Positions 1 to 11,784 are shown, counted from the stretch's first letter. The stretch is 64,000 nucleotides of DNA from Halichondria panicea (GCF_963675165.1 NC_087385.1:1426501-1490500), one strand, 5' to 3'. The notes: generated by a model not told the origin, from the letters alone. A program made the numbers and translations.

Positions 1-371
1 TCGGTGTGAACACTGGGTATATTCCGTTTCCGTCATCAGATCTCCAAGTTCAGTGGATTCTGGCAGTGTGGTCAGGAGCAATGATACTTCCCCCAAAACC
101 AGAAATGATCCAGGAAATCGAAGATATTTATAAGAGCCGATTGGAAGAGGGACTGTCTGCTCAGAAAGCTGGACATTACCTTCAAGAGAAACAGTGGGAG
201 TTGTACGATCAATTTGCCTCTCTGGGGGGTCTGAAGCCAATGCCCCCTGTAATTAAGAAGCTCTATAATACCGTCTGTCAGATCAGAAAACATCAGATAA
301 TGGATTTCAGAGAAAATAATTACCAAGTTGACGGAGAGGACAGTTTTTTCTTGAAAAACTACAACTACTAA
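1..371 (+). CDS. Flavin-containing monooxygenase, C-terminal part (5' end outside window)
   Basis: Open frame running in from the left edge to a TAA at 369-371. The visible 120 or so residues match the C-terminus of FMO-type enzymes: an IPFPSSDLQVQW block corresponds to the family's F-P-x-x-x-x-Q-x-x-W region, followed by the WSG and LPP segment, a helical stretch and the HYLQ...YDQFASLGG region seen in FMO GS-OX or senecionine N-oxygenase-like members. The FAD and NADPH sites lie upstream and cannot be checked. The family oxygenates N or S atoms of small nucleophiles using NADPH and O2. No C-terminal membrane anchor of the mammalian type is visible, so the GS-OX/SNO-like class is likelier. 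A possible ATTAAA poly(A) signal lies at 383-388. The first few codons may belong to this exon or begin just inside it. Confidence 0.8.
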   Translation, partial: GVNTGYIPFPSSDLQVQWILAVWSGAMILPPKPEMIQEIEDIYKSRLEEGLSAQKAGHYLQEKQWELYDQFASLGGLKPMPPVIKKLYNTVCQIRKHQIMDFRENNYQVDGEDSFFLKNYNY

Positions 372-501
372 ACTTAGTATTAATTAAAGGCGATTTTGTA
401 TAATTATCATGTTGAAGTTAAGTGTATCTGTGATCAAGTGTTAGTTGAGATTAAAGTGTAAGTAATTAAAAGTTGATATAGTTAGCTATTGTGAAAAAAA
501 A

Positions 502-1271
502 TCACTTTCCACAGATTGGTTTTGAGGGTCCAGTTCCACCATTGGTTCTCCATGTTAGGATAGCAAACACAACTTGAGCAATACACATTCCAGAGGATAT
601 GTACGCAAATATCTGTGGCAATGAAACATCACTTAGATCGTATAATTATAGCATTTCACACGTTTGATTTACTCACCGAAGCCACGCCAAGAAGTATATT
701 GCCACCGGTTGCTGCGAAGGCAGTGTTGACAATAGCTGATAAAAGCCACAGCAATGCATACATTCCAACAATGACTGCGTCCTGAATGCATGTAATTAAT
801 ACATAGATTCACACCAATCAAAGAATCTCCACTTACAGCGATTCGGTTCATGTAAAAATTGGGCACAAATGTCTCCAGAATGAATGTGATGAGCACATAA
901 AGAATGTAACCAATGCCAACGAAATAGTACCATCCACTGGGTCCAAAATAGAGGGCAACAGAAGTTACAATTATTCCAACAACTGCAAATATCTGCTCGT
1001 GTGGTGTACGTGTGTGAAAGTGTGTTTAGATGTAACAGTATCAGCACTAGTATTAAACATTCCCTTTGATATGTATGATACCTACAATTGTGATCAGTTT
1101 CAGAATTCCCTCGATACTCCTGAGATACCGAGTATCGACAACGGAGGAACAAGACTGACTTGTCTGGGGGCTAGCAGGTCCCTCCCCACCTGTCTCACCA
1201 TCTCCCTCCTCCCCTCCCACAGTACCGTAGTCCTGATCAGCTGTGCTCAACTTCTGCTTATCCTCTGCCAT
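502..1271 (-). CDS. MARVEL-domain four-helix membrane protein, copy A (185 aa)
   Basis: Four exons join in phase 0: 1271-1086, 992-837, 781-677 and 612-502 (stop 504-502). The N-terminal 50 residues are acidic, polar and presumably cytosolic. Then comes the motif DTRYLRSIEGILKLITI leading into four hydrophobic helices, one per exon, with charged or aromatic turns such as GPSGWYYF and ETFVPNFY. This order, with a conserved Arg just before helix 1, is typical of MARVEL proteins (CMTM, plasmolipin, synaptophysin-like), which act in membrane apposition and vesicle traffic. The tail ends GPSKPICGK. Copy B lies directly upstream on the same strand with the same exon breaks, so this is a tandem duplicate. 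I cannot place it in a named subfamily. The start is the only Met before the acidic leader. Confidence 0.85.
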
Positions 1272-1440
1272 TGTTAAGATTACAGCTAGTATCTATACAC
1301 CATTGGTACAGTATAATTATACTAGCTGAAGTCTAGCTTCCAGGCAGTTGGTTATGGAAGCATCACAAGTTTTAACCAGCACACTGGCATGACCATATAT
1401 GGATTACACACTCATTAACTTTTAGTGCATGCATGCATGA

Positions 1441-1674
1441 CAAATTGGTATTCCGGACGCGTCCTACACAAACATCACCGACAATAGAGGAGGAGGTACC
1501 ATTAGTGCACATGCATGCATAACAAATTAATTCAATGGTATTCCGAAAGCGTGGCACACAAACATTACTGACAATAGAGGAGGAGGTACCATTAGTGGGT
1601 TGTCATGACAAATTAATTCAATGGTATTCCGAAAGCGTGGCACACAAACATTACTGACAATAGAGGAGAAGGTA
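1441..1674. repeat. Tandem repeat, about 86-90 bp unit, nearly 3 copies
   Basis: The phrase GGTATTCCG begins at 1447, 1537 and 1623, each time followed by a CACACAAACAT segment, GACAATAGAGGAG and a GGTAC block. It lies between the two MARVEL genes, just 3' of copy B. The last copy is cut short. No coding potential is visible. Confidence 0.8.
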
Positions 1675-1707
1675 CAGCGTAACACAAACTAGTGAGATCT
1701 ACATGTG

Positions 1708-4700
1708 TCATTGTTCATTTCTTGCAATTATGTTGCCTTTTGGTCCTATTATAGGTTTTGATGGTGCCCAGCCTTGACCGTTGTTCAGTCTGTAGGTCTG
1801 AATGGCGAACACAGTTCCAGCCACACACAGCCCACAACAGGCAACAGAGAATATCTGCACCAAGAAAAAAGAGAGAAAAGTCAACACAGAATCATTAATT
1901 AAAAAACAAACATTGGGAAGATCAATCCCCTTTGGTTGAAACAAACATTATACCATTTCTTTATGGAGCTTAGGTACTAGTTTTCATACATGAGTACATC
2001 TATGATTAATGCCTCTATAGTGAATTAATAAAACTGCCTAGGGAGTTTTACTATTGTGTGCGTTTCAGATCACCGCGGGTGCTAATGCCTCGGTAGATGT
2101 GTCAAAGCTACATTGTACATACATGTAACGTAAAACTACTAGCTATAATTATTGCTAATACCATAGATATAAGAAGGGAGAGGGATGGGAAACGCTACGT
2201 AAATAGCATTGACGATCCACGTTTCGGTCAATGTTTTCTTCTTTATTTCCTCCAGCCCATGCTTTTAGCTAGTATAGTACTAGGCTATAAACTAGCTACT
2301 GAGCTCCATGTATTAGGCCACTCCAAGTGATACTCTGGTTTCTGGTCCACCGCCCGCATTAGATTTTATTCTTGGATTTCTATCTCATTATTGGATTTCT
2401 ATCTCATTATTTCTACTACGCATGCGCAGAATGGTCCATGTGGTACAAAATAGTGTGATAATGATATTCATTCGCAAAATAATGAGTTCATAAGGTGAAA
2501 TTGATAATGACATAATGAGAAAAGCCGCCCGCCCGCATGCAATTAGAAAAACTTCAGGACCAGAAACCAGAGTGTCACTTGGAGTGGCCTTTAGCAATGG
2601 CTAGTGGAACAATCACAACAAGGTGGTAGCAATAGTTAGTGAGACCCCTCCAAGTAGTAAAAAGCAGCTTGGACAGGCAAATTCTTAAGAGGAGCTCCGC
2701 CTGTACCGTTGAGTATTCCAGTACAGTCACAGACATGATAGAGAATTATGGAAATGTAGCAAAGTTCTGTCGTAAATTACTATGCCGATACGATGAACCA
2801 ACTATCAATGAATACAAAGAGACATTTACCTACATTCAATCATTGACGTAACTTTCTAAATGGGTACACAAAAAGTCTGCTTTTAAAAACCAGCTTACTA
2901 AGACAAAAATGAACGTTACTTACCAACCTAAAGCCAAGTGGCTTTGATTTTACTTGCATACAATGCCCAGCTACTTAAGAAAGAGGGAATCATTAATATT
3001 TTGGGCTGTAGTCACAGCCTCTCCTTGTAGAAGGTACACAAAGCCACTAGATAGAGCCGAAACGATAATACAACACTAAAAAAACTGCCTTTGAAAGTTT
3101 TCAAGCTCTTAATGAGATACACAACGCTTCTATATGATGCACAGTAGGTGTGGATGCTCAGCACAGGACTAAGAGTCCCAGTGGGGAGCTGTGAATGATA
3201 GTAATAATATTTCCCGCTGGGTTGGCAGAGGCGAAACGCGGATCAACTTTTGGCATTACACAGAAGTGATTGTGCACACGTGCTTCGTTTCCTATCCCTC
3301 TCCCTTCTTATATGCTAATACACACAGATAACCAGGCTATTAAAATTAGTGCAAAAAGTGGGAAATGAGCGACCATGATCGTTGCTAAAAAGGATGCCAA
3401 AAGTTCAAAGTCCATAAAATTAATGGGTATGCATGAAACAGCTAAGTGCAGCTTTGCATCTTTTCTCACTCTTGCAGCTATACCATGGCCAATAGCTAGC
3501 GTTCTAGTGCATATTGCATATAATAAGCAACACACCATGGACACATTTTGCTACGTACTGTTCTGAAAAGGCTACATTGGCATTCCAAGTAAGCAAACCT
3601 AGCTGTAACTCGAGAATGAAGCATTATTCTGCAAATCCACTAATTGCTTATATATCCTTGCACTTCATTGATCCTTGAGCAGCTGTATACCAGTCTACAC
3701 AGACACACTACCGTACACCTCGCTTGCGCATGCGCACACAGTGCGGTTCTCCTACAAGTGTATGTACACATATAGTAAATCAAAGGTATATGAGTGATGA
3801 TGGAGTGTAAATCCAAATTATTTTTAATTTCCATTCTGATGTTACTAGCAGTATTTTTGTGGGTTAGGCCACTCTGGTTTTCTTTGCTCTTCAAATTTAT
3901 CCTTACCATGCCAACTCCTATAATGGCAAATCCTGTGGTAATGCTCAAAGCGAGGTTAGCAATAGCTGTCAGTCCAAAGAGGAGGCCATAGATACCCATG
4001 ATGACAGCATCCTACACAAGAGTGGTAACATTGTAATGACTGCATGAGTACTACCCCTGTATTATAATAACTATTGTGAACAATAGTTAAAACATCAATG
4101 GTATTCATACACACACACACGATACTCTGTAACTCAGAAAGAAATAAAACTAAGAGGTGAGCAAGATGCTATTAGTGATTGCTGGCCAATGGTACAAATA
4201 CAAGCACAGGAGAAAGCCGTAGCAGAATATGAACGTAAATACGGGTTTGATGCACATCATTAACCAACATACAGCTGTGTGTAGATGAAAATGACACTGA
4301 CTTACAATGAGTCTGTGAACGTAGTGGTTGGGTATGAAAGTCTCCACGACGATCACCACGGCAATATAGAAGATAAAGCTTACTCCAAAGAAGATGTACC
4401 ACCCTCCAAAGCCAGCACTGCCGATGATAGTCAGAATGAAACCCAACACACAGATGGGCTGTAAGTATGGGGAGAGATAATTACAGCATTCCAAATTAGG
4501 GTTATGGAGCAACATGTACACTTGTATCCATGGGTTACAGGAGACTAGCTTCTACACAGGCTCTCCTTTCTGTTCTTTATCAGAATCATTCAAATACAGT
4601 AATAATTAGAGGAATAAAGAAAGAATTCGAAAATAGAGGTAGAGTTAAGAAAAAACAGAGCCTCTATCGCAAAGTCGCGTAAGGGTAGAAGGGTGAAAAT

Positions 4701-6676
4701 AAGCGTGGGCATACAGAGCTAGAGATGTTGGACTGCCCATGTGCCTGCAGCTTGCAAGCTGGACATGGTATTATACCTTAAGGTGACATATTTTCGCGTG
4801 TATTAATTTCTGCTATTTCTGCGAATGAGAGTAAATCGCAAAAATTAGTACTCGCAAATAATTGGCCGCCCTCTTGTTTAATGTATCCAGATCGACATTT
4901 CGCAAAAAATTATACCGCAAAATGTACAAAACTGTAAGAACGCAAACAAATCTACCTGTGAAAATATGTCACCTTAAGGTATATGGACTTTGAATTGGTA
5001 GTTTATACAAGCAGCTAGCTATACCTAGATCTACTAGTCTAGATTGTGTTTAGAGGTCTATATAATTACTTTTCTAAATGCTAGATCAGCTTAGTCATCA
5101 TTATAATCTAGCAGGTACATGTAGCTACTAAGCTACCCTGCCACCAGAGCTGGCCACGCTGTTTCCCTGACTTGCAGCAGCTTGAGTGCCTTAGTCTTAC
5201 TAACTCTTATGCGCACTACGTCATGATTTTGGGCTACATATTGCCCAAGTTCGTAACAATCGTTGTGGTTTCCAGGCAGGCCTTAACTCTACTTCCATTT
5301 CTTTCTTTGCTGCCACCTTCTTCCTGCATCTATGACAACAGCAAGAAAAAAGAAGGCCTGAGAACGATATTCATAGGTCAACTGCATAGGCTGGCAGGAT
5401 GTGAGGTGAATAGGTCAATTAGTAATTACAGGATACCTGTTTCCTTTAGGTACTAAACCTGTCTACCACACAGTTCTAGGAATACCTTGGGACTACCCCC
5501 AACAGGATATATACCTGTTTTGTTTAGGTACTAAACCTGTCTACCACACAATACCTTGGGACTACCCCCAACAGGATACCTATTTTGTTTAGGGACTAAA
5601 CCTGTCTACTACACAGTTCTAGGAATATCTTCCAGACTACCCCCAACAGGATACCTGTTTTGTTTAGGTACTAAACCTGTCTACCACACAGTTCTAGGAA
5701 TATCTTCCAGACTACCCTCACATGCTTGCACAATTACTACAAGTGCTAATGTACATGTATTTGACCTGGACATTTATACAATTATCATATGACCACAAAC
5801 TTGTAGTGATTCGTGCACACATGTCGGCCACCAGCCACTCTGGATTTACCTCCAGAGTGGTCGACACCCACTTTAATAATTGCTAGCACCTACCTAGAAT
5901 AGCACCCACTTAGAATGAATGATACTATTTGCGTAACAGGCCAGTATAAAACTGTGATTCCCAACCTCCTTCCGTGCAATGGTAAACTAAGAGGGAGACG
6001 GCGCCCGACTACTTATTACCTTACCTTCAGAGGCTACCCTCCTGATTACCCTAGAGATGCACTAAGCAATGTTTTTTCCTTCAGCACATTGAAACAGCAA
6101 CAGCAACCTAGACATTCAGAACAGCGCTAATAAGCTGTAAACGAGCTTTTGTAAGACATGGGACTTTGCAATACACACTGGCACCCCATAGATGTAGTCT
6201 CGTACCCAGCAGTTCATTAACTTATATCCGGTGCCGTATAGCCGGTAATTTTCGGGGGGGGGGGGGGGGGGGGGGCAAAACATTCGTGGTTGAGCAATAT
6301 TTAGTCACTTTGTGGATAAGTGGTTGCTGCTTGCACTGCAAGTAAAGGTAGGCAAGGTCGCTTCATTCATGGGTAAAATATTCGCGTTCTGAGCTCCAAC
6401 CATAAAAACCACGCATATTCCCTTGGAAATTACCAGCAGCTATAATGGTATTTACAGACTACCATAGATGACATATAAACGTAGGATTGACGAAAAGTGG
6501 TACCGTATGTACGTGTAGCTCACCACTGAGACTAGTTTGACGATTCCCTCCAGGCTCCTGATGTACCTGGTGTCGGTACTCATGTTCCCTGCTGGCCTCT
6601 GTCCCCCTTCAGCGGGTGGGGAGTCTGCACTAGTACTAGCATCAGGATTCTGCTCTTCTTCGTTGTAGTCAGACAT
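1708..6676 (-). CDS. MARVEL-domain four-helix membrane protein, copy B (185 aa)
   Basis: Four exons in phase 0: 6676-6524, 4458-4306, 4011-3907 and 1854-1708. The protein has an acidic cytosolic leader, the TRYIRSLEG signature before helix 1, and four hydrophobic segments. It aligns exon by exon with copy A: ETFIPNHYVHRLI against ETFVPNFYMNRIA, DAVIMGIYGLL against DAVIVGMYALL, and APSKPI against GPSKPI near the end. Both predicted proteins are 185 aa, and exons 2 and 3 have equal or nearly equal size. Copy B differs in its introns, which are 2 kb long and filled with inverted-repeat elements and a dispersed repeat, while copy A is compact. Role as for MARVEL proteins in general (membrane organisation or vesicle traffic); the specific function is unknown. 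It is head-to-head with NOB1 across 725 bp. Confidence 0.85.
2070..3560. repeat. Dispersed repeat (CGCGGGTGC family) in MARVEL-B intron 3, interrupted
   Basis: The left part carries CCGCGGGTGCTAATGCCTCG (from 2074) and the right part GCGACCATGATCGTTGC (near 3369). The same two blocks occur in the same order near 12195 and 12316 in a PEPD intron, only about 100 bases apart there. The intervening stretch here contains a Harbinger-like MITE and an inverted pair (about 2160-2235 against 3230-3315, sharing the ATCCCTCTCCCTTCTTATAT block). Limits are approximate. Confidence 0.5.
2316..2589. mobile_element. PIF/Harbinger-like MITE, TTA target duplication
   Basis: Terminal inverted repeats of about 30 bp start GGCCACTCCAAGTGA and end TCACTTGGAGTGGCC, continuing into a TCTGGTTTCTGGTCC arm. 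The element is flanked on both sides by TTA (2313-2315 and 2590-2592). A 3-bp TWA duplication and no coding sequence are typical of Harbinger-type MITEs. The same family recurs at 6746-7023. Confidence 0.75.
4773..4984. mobile_element. Inverted-repeat MITE with ACCTTAAGGT ends
   Basis: The left end reads ACCTTAAGGTGACATATTTT and the right end carries its reverse complement, AAAATATGTCACCTTAAGGT. The interior is AT-rich and non-coding. It lies in intron 1 of MARVEL copy B. Superfamily not assigned. Confidence 0.65.
5431..5717. repeat. Tandem repeat, about 60-80 bp unit, nearly 4 copies
   Basis: Four successive blocks contain GGTACTAAACCTGTCTACCA (or a one-base variant) followed by CACAGTTCTAGGAATA and ACTACCCCCAACAGGATA; the second block lacks part of the middle. 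It lies in intron 1 of MARVEL copy B. Open frames across it are an artefact of the repeat. Confidence 0.8.
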
Positions 6677-6745
6677 TGCAACTTGCTGGAGAGTATTAAA
6701 CCTATGCTGTACAACAGTTTAAGACAGTATTTATAGATCCAGTAA

Positions 6746-7023
6746 GGCCACTCCAAATGAGACTGTAGTTTCCCGTACAACTCTTAGCTACCGCATTAAT
6801 AATATTAATAGTCATTATGGCCATTATTTCTCTAATTATCCAATGAAATATTGAAATTACTTGTTCTTTGGTTACTGTTTGTGGGTGGTAAGATTTTGTG
6901 GGTGATTAATTAAATTCGCAAAACATGAGTTCATAGTATAGTAATGAATAATGATAATACTGCTCACACCTGCATATACATGTAGAGTCTCGACGGGAAA
7001 CTACAGTCTCATTTGGAGTGGTC
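6746..7023. mobile_element. PIF/Harbinger-like MITE, TAA target duplication
   Basis: Ends GGCCACTCCAAATGAGACTG and CAGTCTCATTTGGAGTGGTC form terminal inverted repeats of about 30 bp, flanked by TAA at 6743-6745 and 7024-7026. It is the same family as the element at 2316. It sits 70 bp upstream of the MARVEL-B start codon, inside the shared 5' region with NOB1. Confidence 0.75.
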
Positions 7024-7033
7024 TAAATAATAG

Positions 7034-7166
7034 TTAGACACTGTTTAGGAAGTTTCTACATGATTTAGAAGCCCAAAGGGCTGGTTGTAGTATCCCGAAC
7101 GCAGTGAGGGTTCTACTAGCCCTGAGGACTTCTAAATCATGTGGAAACTTCCTAAACAGTGTCTAA
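7034..7166. mobile_element. Foldback element in the MARVEL-B/NOB1 intergenic region
   Basis: A near-perfect inverted repeat: AGACACTGTTTAGGAAGTTT on the left against its complement AAACTTCCTAAACAGTGTCT on the right, the arms extending through CATGATTTAGAAG / CTTCTAAATCATG with a loop of about 60 bp. The RNA would form a long hairpin. Ends TTAG...CTAA are themselves palindromic, so no target duplication can be defined. Confidence 0.65.
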
Positions 7167-7401
7167 GCATTTTAGATCATAGCAACCATGAGTATTTAGC
7201 CAATCAGATTTGAATGTTCTTATCTAATCTTTGCTACATGATTTTCTATTGAAGTACATGATTTTCTAAAAAAAATTTCCTCTAACCAATCAGATTGCAG
7301 TATTTATGACAAACATGATCTAATTATGTAGATATATTTATCCGTTTCTATAATAATTATCGCGGCCTATTGTCGAGGCAACACCACGTGGCCTGCTAGA
7401 A

Positions 7402-8957
7402 ATGGAAGACAGAGTTGGGACTTTGGTAGTTGATTCTGGAGCTCTTATAAAAGGTGCTCCCATCAGAAACTGGTCCCAGAATGTGGTGACTGTTAAAGAA
7501 ATCTTGGCTGAAGTGAGGGACCTGAACACACGGAGAAGACTGCAAGTCCTACCCTTTGACATATCATTCAGAGAGCCCAGTCACAAGGCCCTGCAGCGTG
7601 GTGTGTTAGCTGGCTGTGTGACATTCCTAAACATGTGTCAGGATCATGTCAGATACACGGCACCAGATGTGGATTGTAGTAGACCACAATGAAGGGGTTA
7701 GAGTGTAGTTATGATTAGGGTGTTCCCCATCCGGTGCCACTATCTGATATAGCGTTTGTGTGTGTATTGCACCTTTCTGTCTAGAAGGTGAAGGTTATAT
7801 AAGGGTTGAGGTTAGTTACTTCAGCTAGGTGTGAAATCCTTTCATCAACCCTATAAACCAAGCAGTGCAATTTAGACCAATTTGCATTAAGATAGTACAA
7901 CTTTAATACATGGAAACAGGAGATACCGTAGTCATAAACATATTTGACCCCATCTTGTAGTGACCTCATTTGCTAAGAAGACGGGTGATTTTATTAGTCT
8001 GTCACGAGTGGACCTTCGTCTCCTGGCCCTCACCTACCAGCTCGAGTGTGAGGAGGGGCCACAGCACGGGGCAAACCTCAGGACAGACCCACCCAGACTG
8101 GTAAGGCCTTAAGTACTCGTAAGAAGATAAAACATGAGTGGATGAGATTTAACTTCGATATTTGTTGAATGCTATAAACTTTCAGTGTTCTTTGGAGCAC
8201 CCTAGTTAAGATTCATTGTGGAGTATCATAATTAAGCCACTAATTGTCTTTGGGTAGCTTTGGGTAGCTTTGGGTAGTACGCAAAGGCTGCATAGACTTA
8301 TGTATGTGTTTTGTTCCTATAGGAACCAATATCTACTGAGACCAAACCACCAACCATTGTTGGCTTTTATTCCGGACCCAAGAAACCAAATGACTCAAGT
8401 AATGAGAGTGATCAATTACAGGAATATAGTAAACTGTCACATGATCAAACTGTCCAATCAGAGCGTGACGACAAACCCTGTGATGAGATAGCTTTCGTAC
8501 CAGTAGAAGATCTTGAAAAATTGACTCTTGAAGAAATTCCGTGTAGCGAAAATTCTTCATCAACTGTAACCCCAGGAAGTTCAAATGTCAGTGTGCAAGA
8601 TGTAGTGGAATTGAATGAAGATAATGATAATTTGATTGAGAAGGGGGATGATCTCTTGGAACGGAATGGGGACATTGCTGGTGATTTGGAATCAAATGAA
8701 GCCAGTGAAGATTCACAGAATGAGGACAGTGACGATGAGGATAGCTGGATAACCCCTGGTAATTATCAGATGGCCTGCGAGAAAATGGGCGGGGCTCTGG
8801 AGACTGGTCTCGATGGGATAGCAGTCGGCTGTGTTACAACAGATTATGCAATGCAGGTGATCAAGTGGTGTAATGTCTACTCGGATCGTACTTTTTAGGA
8901 TTATCTAATGTCTTAATTGGTATGGATGTTATCGCAATTTTATTGCCCCCCCCCCCA

Positions 8958-9005
<48 letters not shown>

Positions 9006-11511
9006 TGTGCTCCTACAGATGGGCCTTAATGTGATCTCAGTGGATGGGATGAGAGTGAAACAGCTGCGTACATACGCCATGAAGTGCAAGGCTTGCTTCA
9101 AGTGAGTTGAAAATATCTTGTGCCTTTACAGGACCAAGCAATATAGCTATATAGGCCACATGTCGTTGCAAGTAGTTAGTTACGTGTACAATGTAGGTGA
9201 TCTACATGTAGCTAGTGCTGTGTGTAATTTAGTGCTGAAGTGTTCCCATTTGGGTATAGACCCACCAAGCATGGTCCTCTTTAATATCAGTGATGGGTGT
9301 GCCCAGAATTTTCAAAGTGGTGCGACTGCCTAATCTCCACGCATTTGGCTAAACTATTATTATTTTTGTCTAGCGGTGGTTAGTACCAACCACCACCGAC
9401 CATTGTGGGCACATCCTTTTAATAATTATGTGTATACTTATAACAGGAGCACTGCTTGTACACGGCATGTTGTAAAAAGAGGAATATGGAACAGAATAAG
9501 AAAAGGGAGAGAATTAATGCAGATGGTGCTCTACTGTAAAGTATTTGGCATACCATCATCGAAGGCCGAAAAACAACAATTTATGGCTCTGATGAACTTT
9601 TAGAAAGCTTAGAAACAAACGTAAAGCCCATAGTTTTGTAAATTATATTGCACTTCTGAACTTCTATTCTACCAAAACACGCCTGCGCAAAGTCGGCACA
9701 TGCTCTTTATATCTGTCGTTCCACTCCATTCCACATTCCTCCTTTTACAACATGCCCTGCTTATACAATTTACTGTAATTGTATTTTCAGTATGATTGTG
9801 TAAACCTCTAGACATTAACATAATCCCCCTCCACACACACAGAGTGACGAGTAATACTGGACTATTGTTCTGTCCTCATTGTGGGAACAAGGCACTCATG
9901 AAGGTTGCCATGGTGATGAGTGGAGAGGAGGGCACTGTGCAGTACAGGGTACTCTCACGGAAGCAATGTAGTCACAAAGGACTCAAGGTGTGTGTGGGTG
10001 GGTGGGTTCTAATAGGAGCACATGAGGAGATGGAGCGTCTTACTATGCATGGTATTTACGGATCTAAGTGCTCTCAGTACATGTACGTGCGGCTGGTAAC
10101 ACTGAATGTTAGCAGCACTTAGCAGTTTGACAATATATAGCATCATTTGTTCATAGCAGAACGATACAGAATCCGCATAGTAAGACCCCTCATGTGCTCC
10201 TGGTTTTAATCAGGCTCAATAATACAGTAGAACCTCCATTATCCGGAACCTCGATTAACCGGCTTGGAAGTTTCTCATCAGAAAATGGGCGTGTCCCTGA
10301 AATGCGCATGTGCATTGCAGCTGTTACTATGGAGACAGGTCTGCTTATCTTCTGCGCATGCGCAGAAAACCATGTGGCACTGCAATAAAGTGGGTGGATC
10401 AAGTAATGGTTTATCTATTCGATTATCCGGCCTGCCATTGGAACCAAGGTGTCCGGATAATCGAGGTTCTACTGTATTATATATGATGTTAGAATTAATG
10501 GTGAAGCAAAAATTGGTTGATTATTATTGTGCATGTCTTCACATTTACATACATAATTATCATCCGTTCTTAATGTAAATGTGTGGCACCATTTATAGTA
10601 CATAATCGAAAAATAAGTGGTGGCTATTTCAATCCTGATAATGTTCTCTGGTGTATACTTGTGTGTTAATTAAACCCAAGAGGTGGTTAGTACGTATCCA
10701 GATCCACTGGTGTTCACTTATCGGGATTGATGACAACCTACCTATAGTTTACTCTTAGTTGGTGTACGTATTATTTCTTTCTCCAGTACTCTCTCCCTTT
10801 GCCCAAGGGTGGTCGCCATGCCAACAACCCGATACTGGCCCCAGATCAGCGAGAGACTAGTAAGCAGCGGAGGACCCGAGGTGGTGGTGGTGGAGGGAGG
10901 GCAGACCCCATGCATCCTGACTACATTGCACAGGTTTGAGCTAATGATCACTGGACTAGCTGTTGATATGACTGTGGCGTGCAATACTGCGTTACATACA
11001 GTATAGTTAATTCATTTGTCTGCTTGTATATACATGTAGTTGTCCCTTGGTACGTATTTCTACTCAATTCTCTCTACTGCATTATATATACATGTAGGCT
11101 GTGTACGAGACTAATAATTCAATCCCCTAGTAAAAGTATAATTATTAGTGTCGTGTACTTCAATAACTTGCCGGTGTGTTGAACCGTGACTGTACTTTGA
11201 AGTAATGTAGTGAGCCAAGTGCTGTGTGTGTGTGTGTTGGACTCGAACTCTTTATACTGTGACGTTTAGAGCTGAACTATTTTACCGTTGTAACGTCAGC
11301 TGTAATTTTGAGATTGCAGACTGCTGTATTGTTCACAAATTTATGCTTGACCATCCTTCCCTCCCTTCCTGTGCAGACTTCCCCGTTTGCTATGAAGGAT
11401 GTGAACAGTCGTGGTGCACAGATCAGGTTCGCCCAGGGGAGGGGGTTTGGGAGCAGAGCCGGGTGGAGGAACAACCCCAACACATCGAGACCAAAGGGGA
11501 GGAAGAAGTAG
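7402..11511 (+). CDS. NOB1: NOB1, PIN-domain endonuclease for 20S pre-rRNA cleavage (465 aa)
   Basis: Seven exons in phase: 7402-7600, 7961-8100, 8323-8856, 9004-9101, 9843-9987, 10787-10933 and 11377-11511 (TAG). Residues 1-113 are the PIN nuclease domain, with the metal-binding Asp11 in LVVDSGA, the EILAEVRD helix, and Asp in the LSRVDLRLLALTYQLE segment. A long acidic linker follows (about 114-290). The zinc ribbon shows Cys319/Cys322 (CKAC) and Cys334/Cys337 (CPHC). The C-terminus has YSLPLPKGGRHANNP and a basic end NPNTSRPKGRKK, both family hallmarks. NOB1 matures the 3' end of 18S rRNA in the 40S subunit. Human NOB1 is about 412 aa; the extra length is in the acidic linker. The exon 4 and exon 5 acceptors are formed by CA repeats. 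Confidence 0.95.
10225..10474. mobile_element. Pogo/Tigger-like MITE with TA target duplication
   Basis: Terminal repeats CAGTAGAACCTC...GAGGTTCTACTG with TA on each side (10223-10224 and 10475-10476) and CCATTATCCGG / CCGGATAAT inside. The CAGTAGAACCTC end is characteristic of pogo/Tigger elements. It lies in NOB1 intron 5 and contains the palindrome TGCGCATGCGCA at 10353-10364. No transposase is present. Confidence 0.8.
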
Positions 11512-11656
11512 CTAGCCCCTCTAATTAGCGGCTGCAGTGAACTTTATCAATCTAAACTTCTGCACGATTATTGTTAACTGTACGTACATTACATTTTATT
11601 TTCTTGTTATTTTCCTTGTCTTTATATGTGTATGTGTGTGTGTGTCATGTTCAGCA

Positions 11657-11662
11657 AATAAA
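11657..11662 (+). terminator. Poly(A) signal AATAAA of NOB1
   Basis: AATAAA about 146 bases after the NOB1 stop codon. Confidence 0.6.
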
Positions 11663-11715
11663 AATTCATTTTCAGCTATAATTGAAAGGGCAAAAAATTG
11701 GTTAACTAATATTAA

Positions 11716-11721
11716 TTTATT
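11716..11721 (-). terminator. Poly(A) signal AATAAA of PEPD (reverse strand)
   Basis: TTTATT on the + strand, 64 bases past the PEPD stop on the minus strand. With the NOB1 signal at 11657 the two convergent transcripts would nearly meet or overlap. Confidence 0.5.
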
Positions 11722-11784
11722 AATCAAGGTAGATATAATTATTTCGATCTCTTCTTTCAATTAATAATAAGTCTCCTGTGACAC

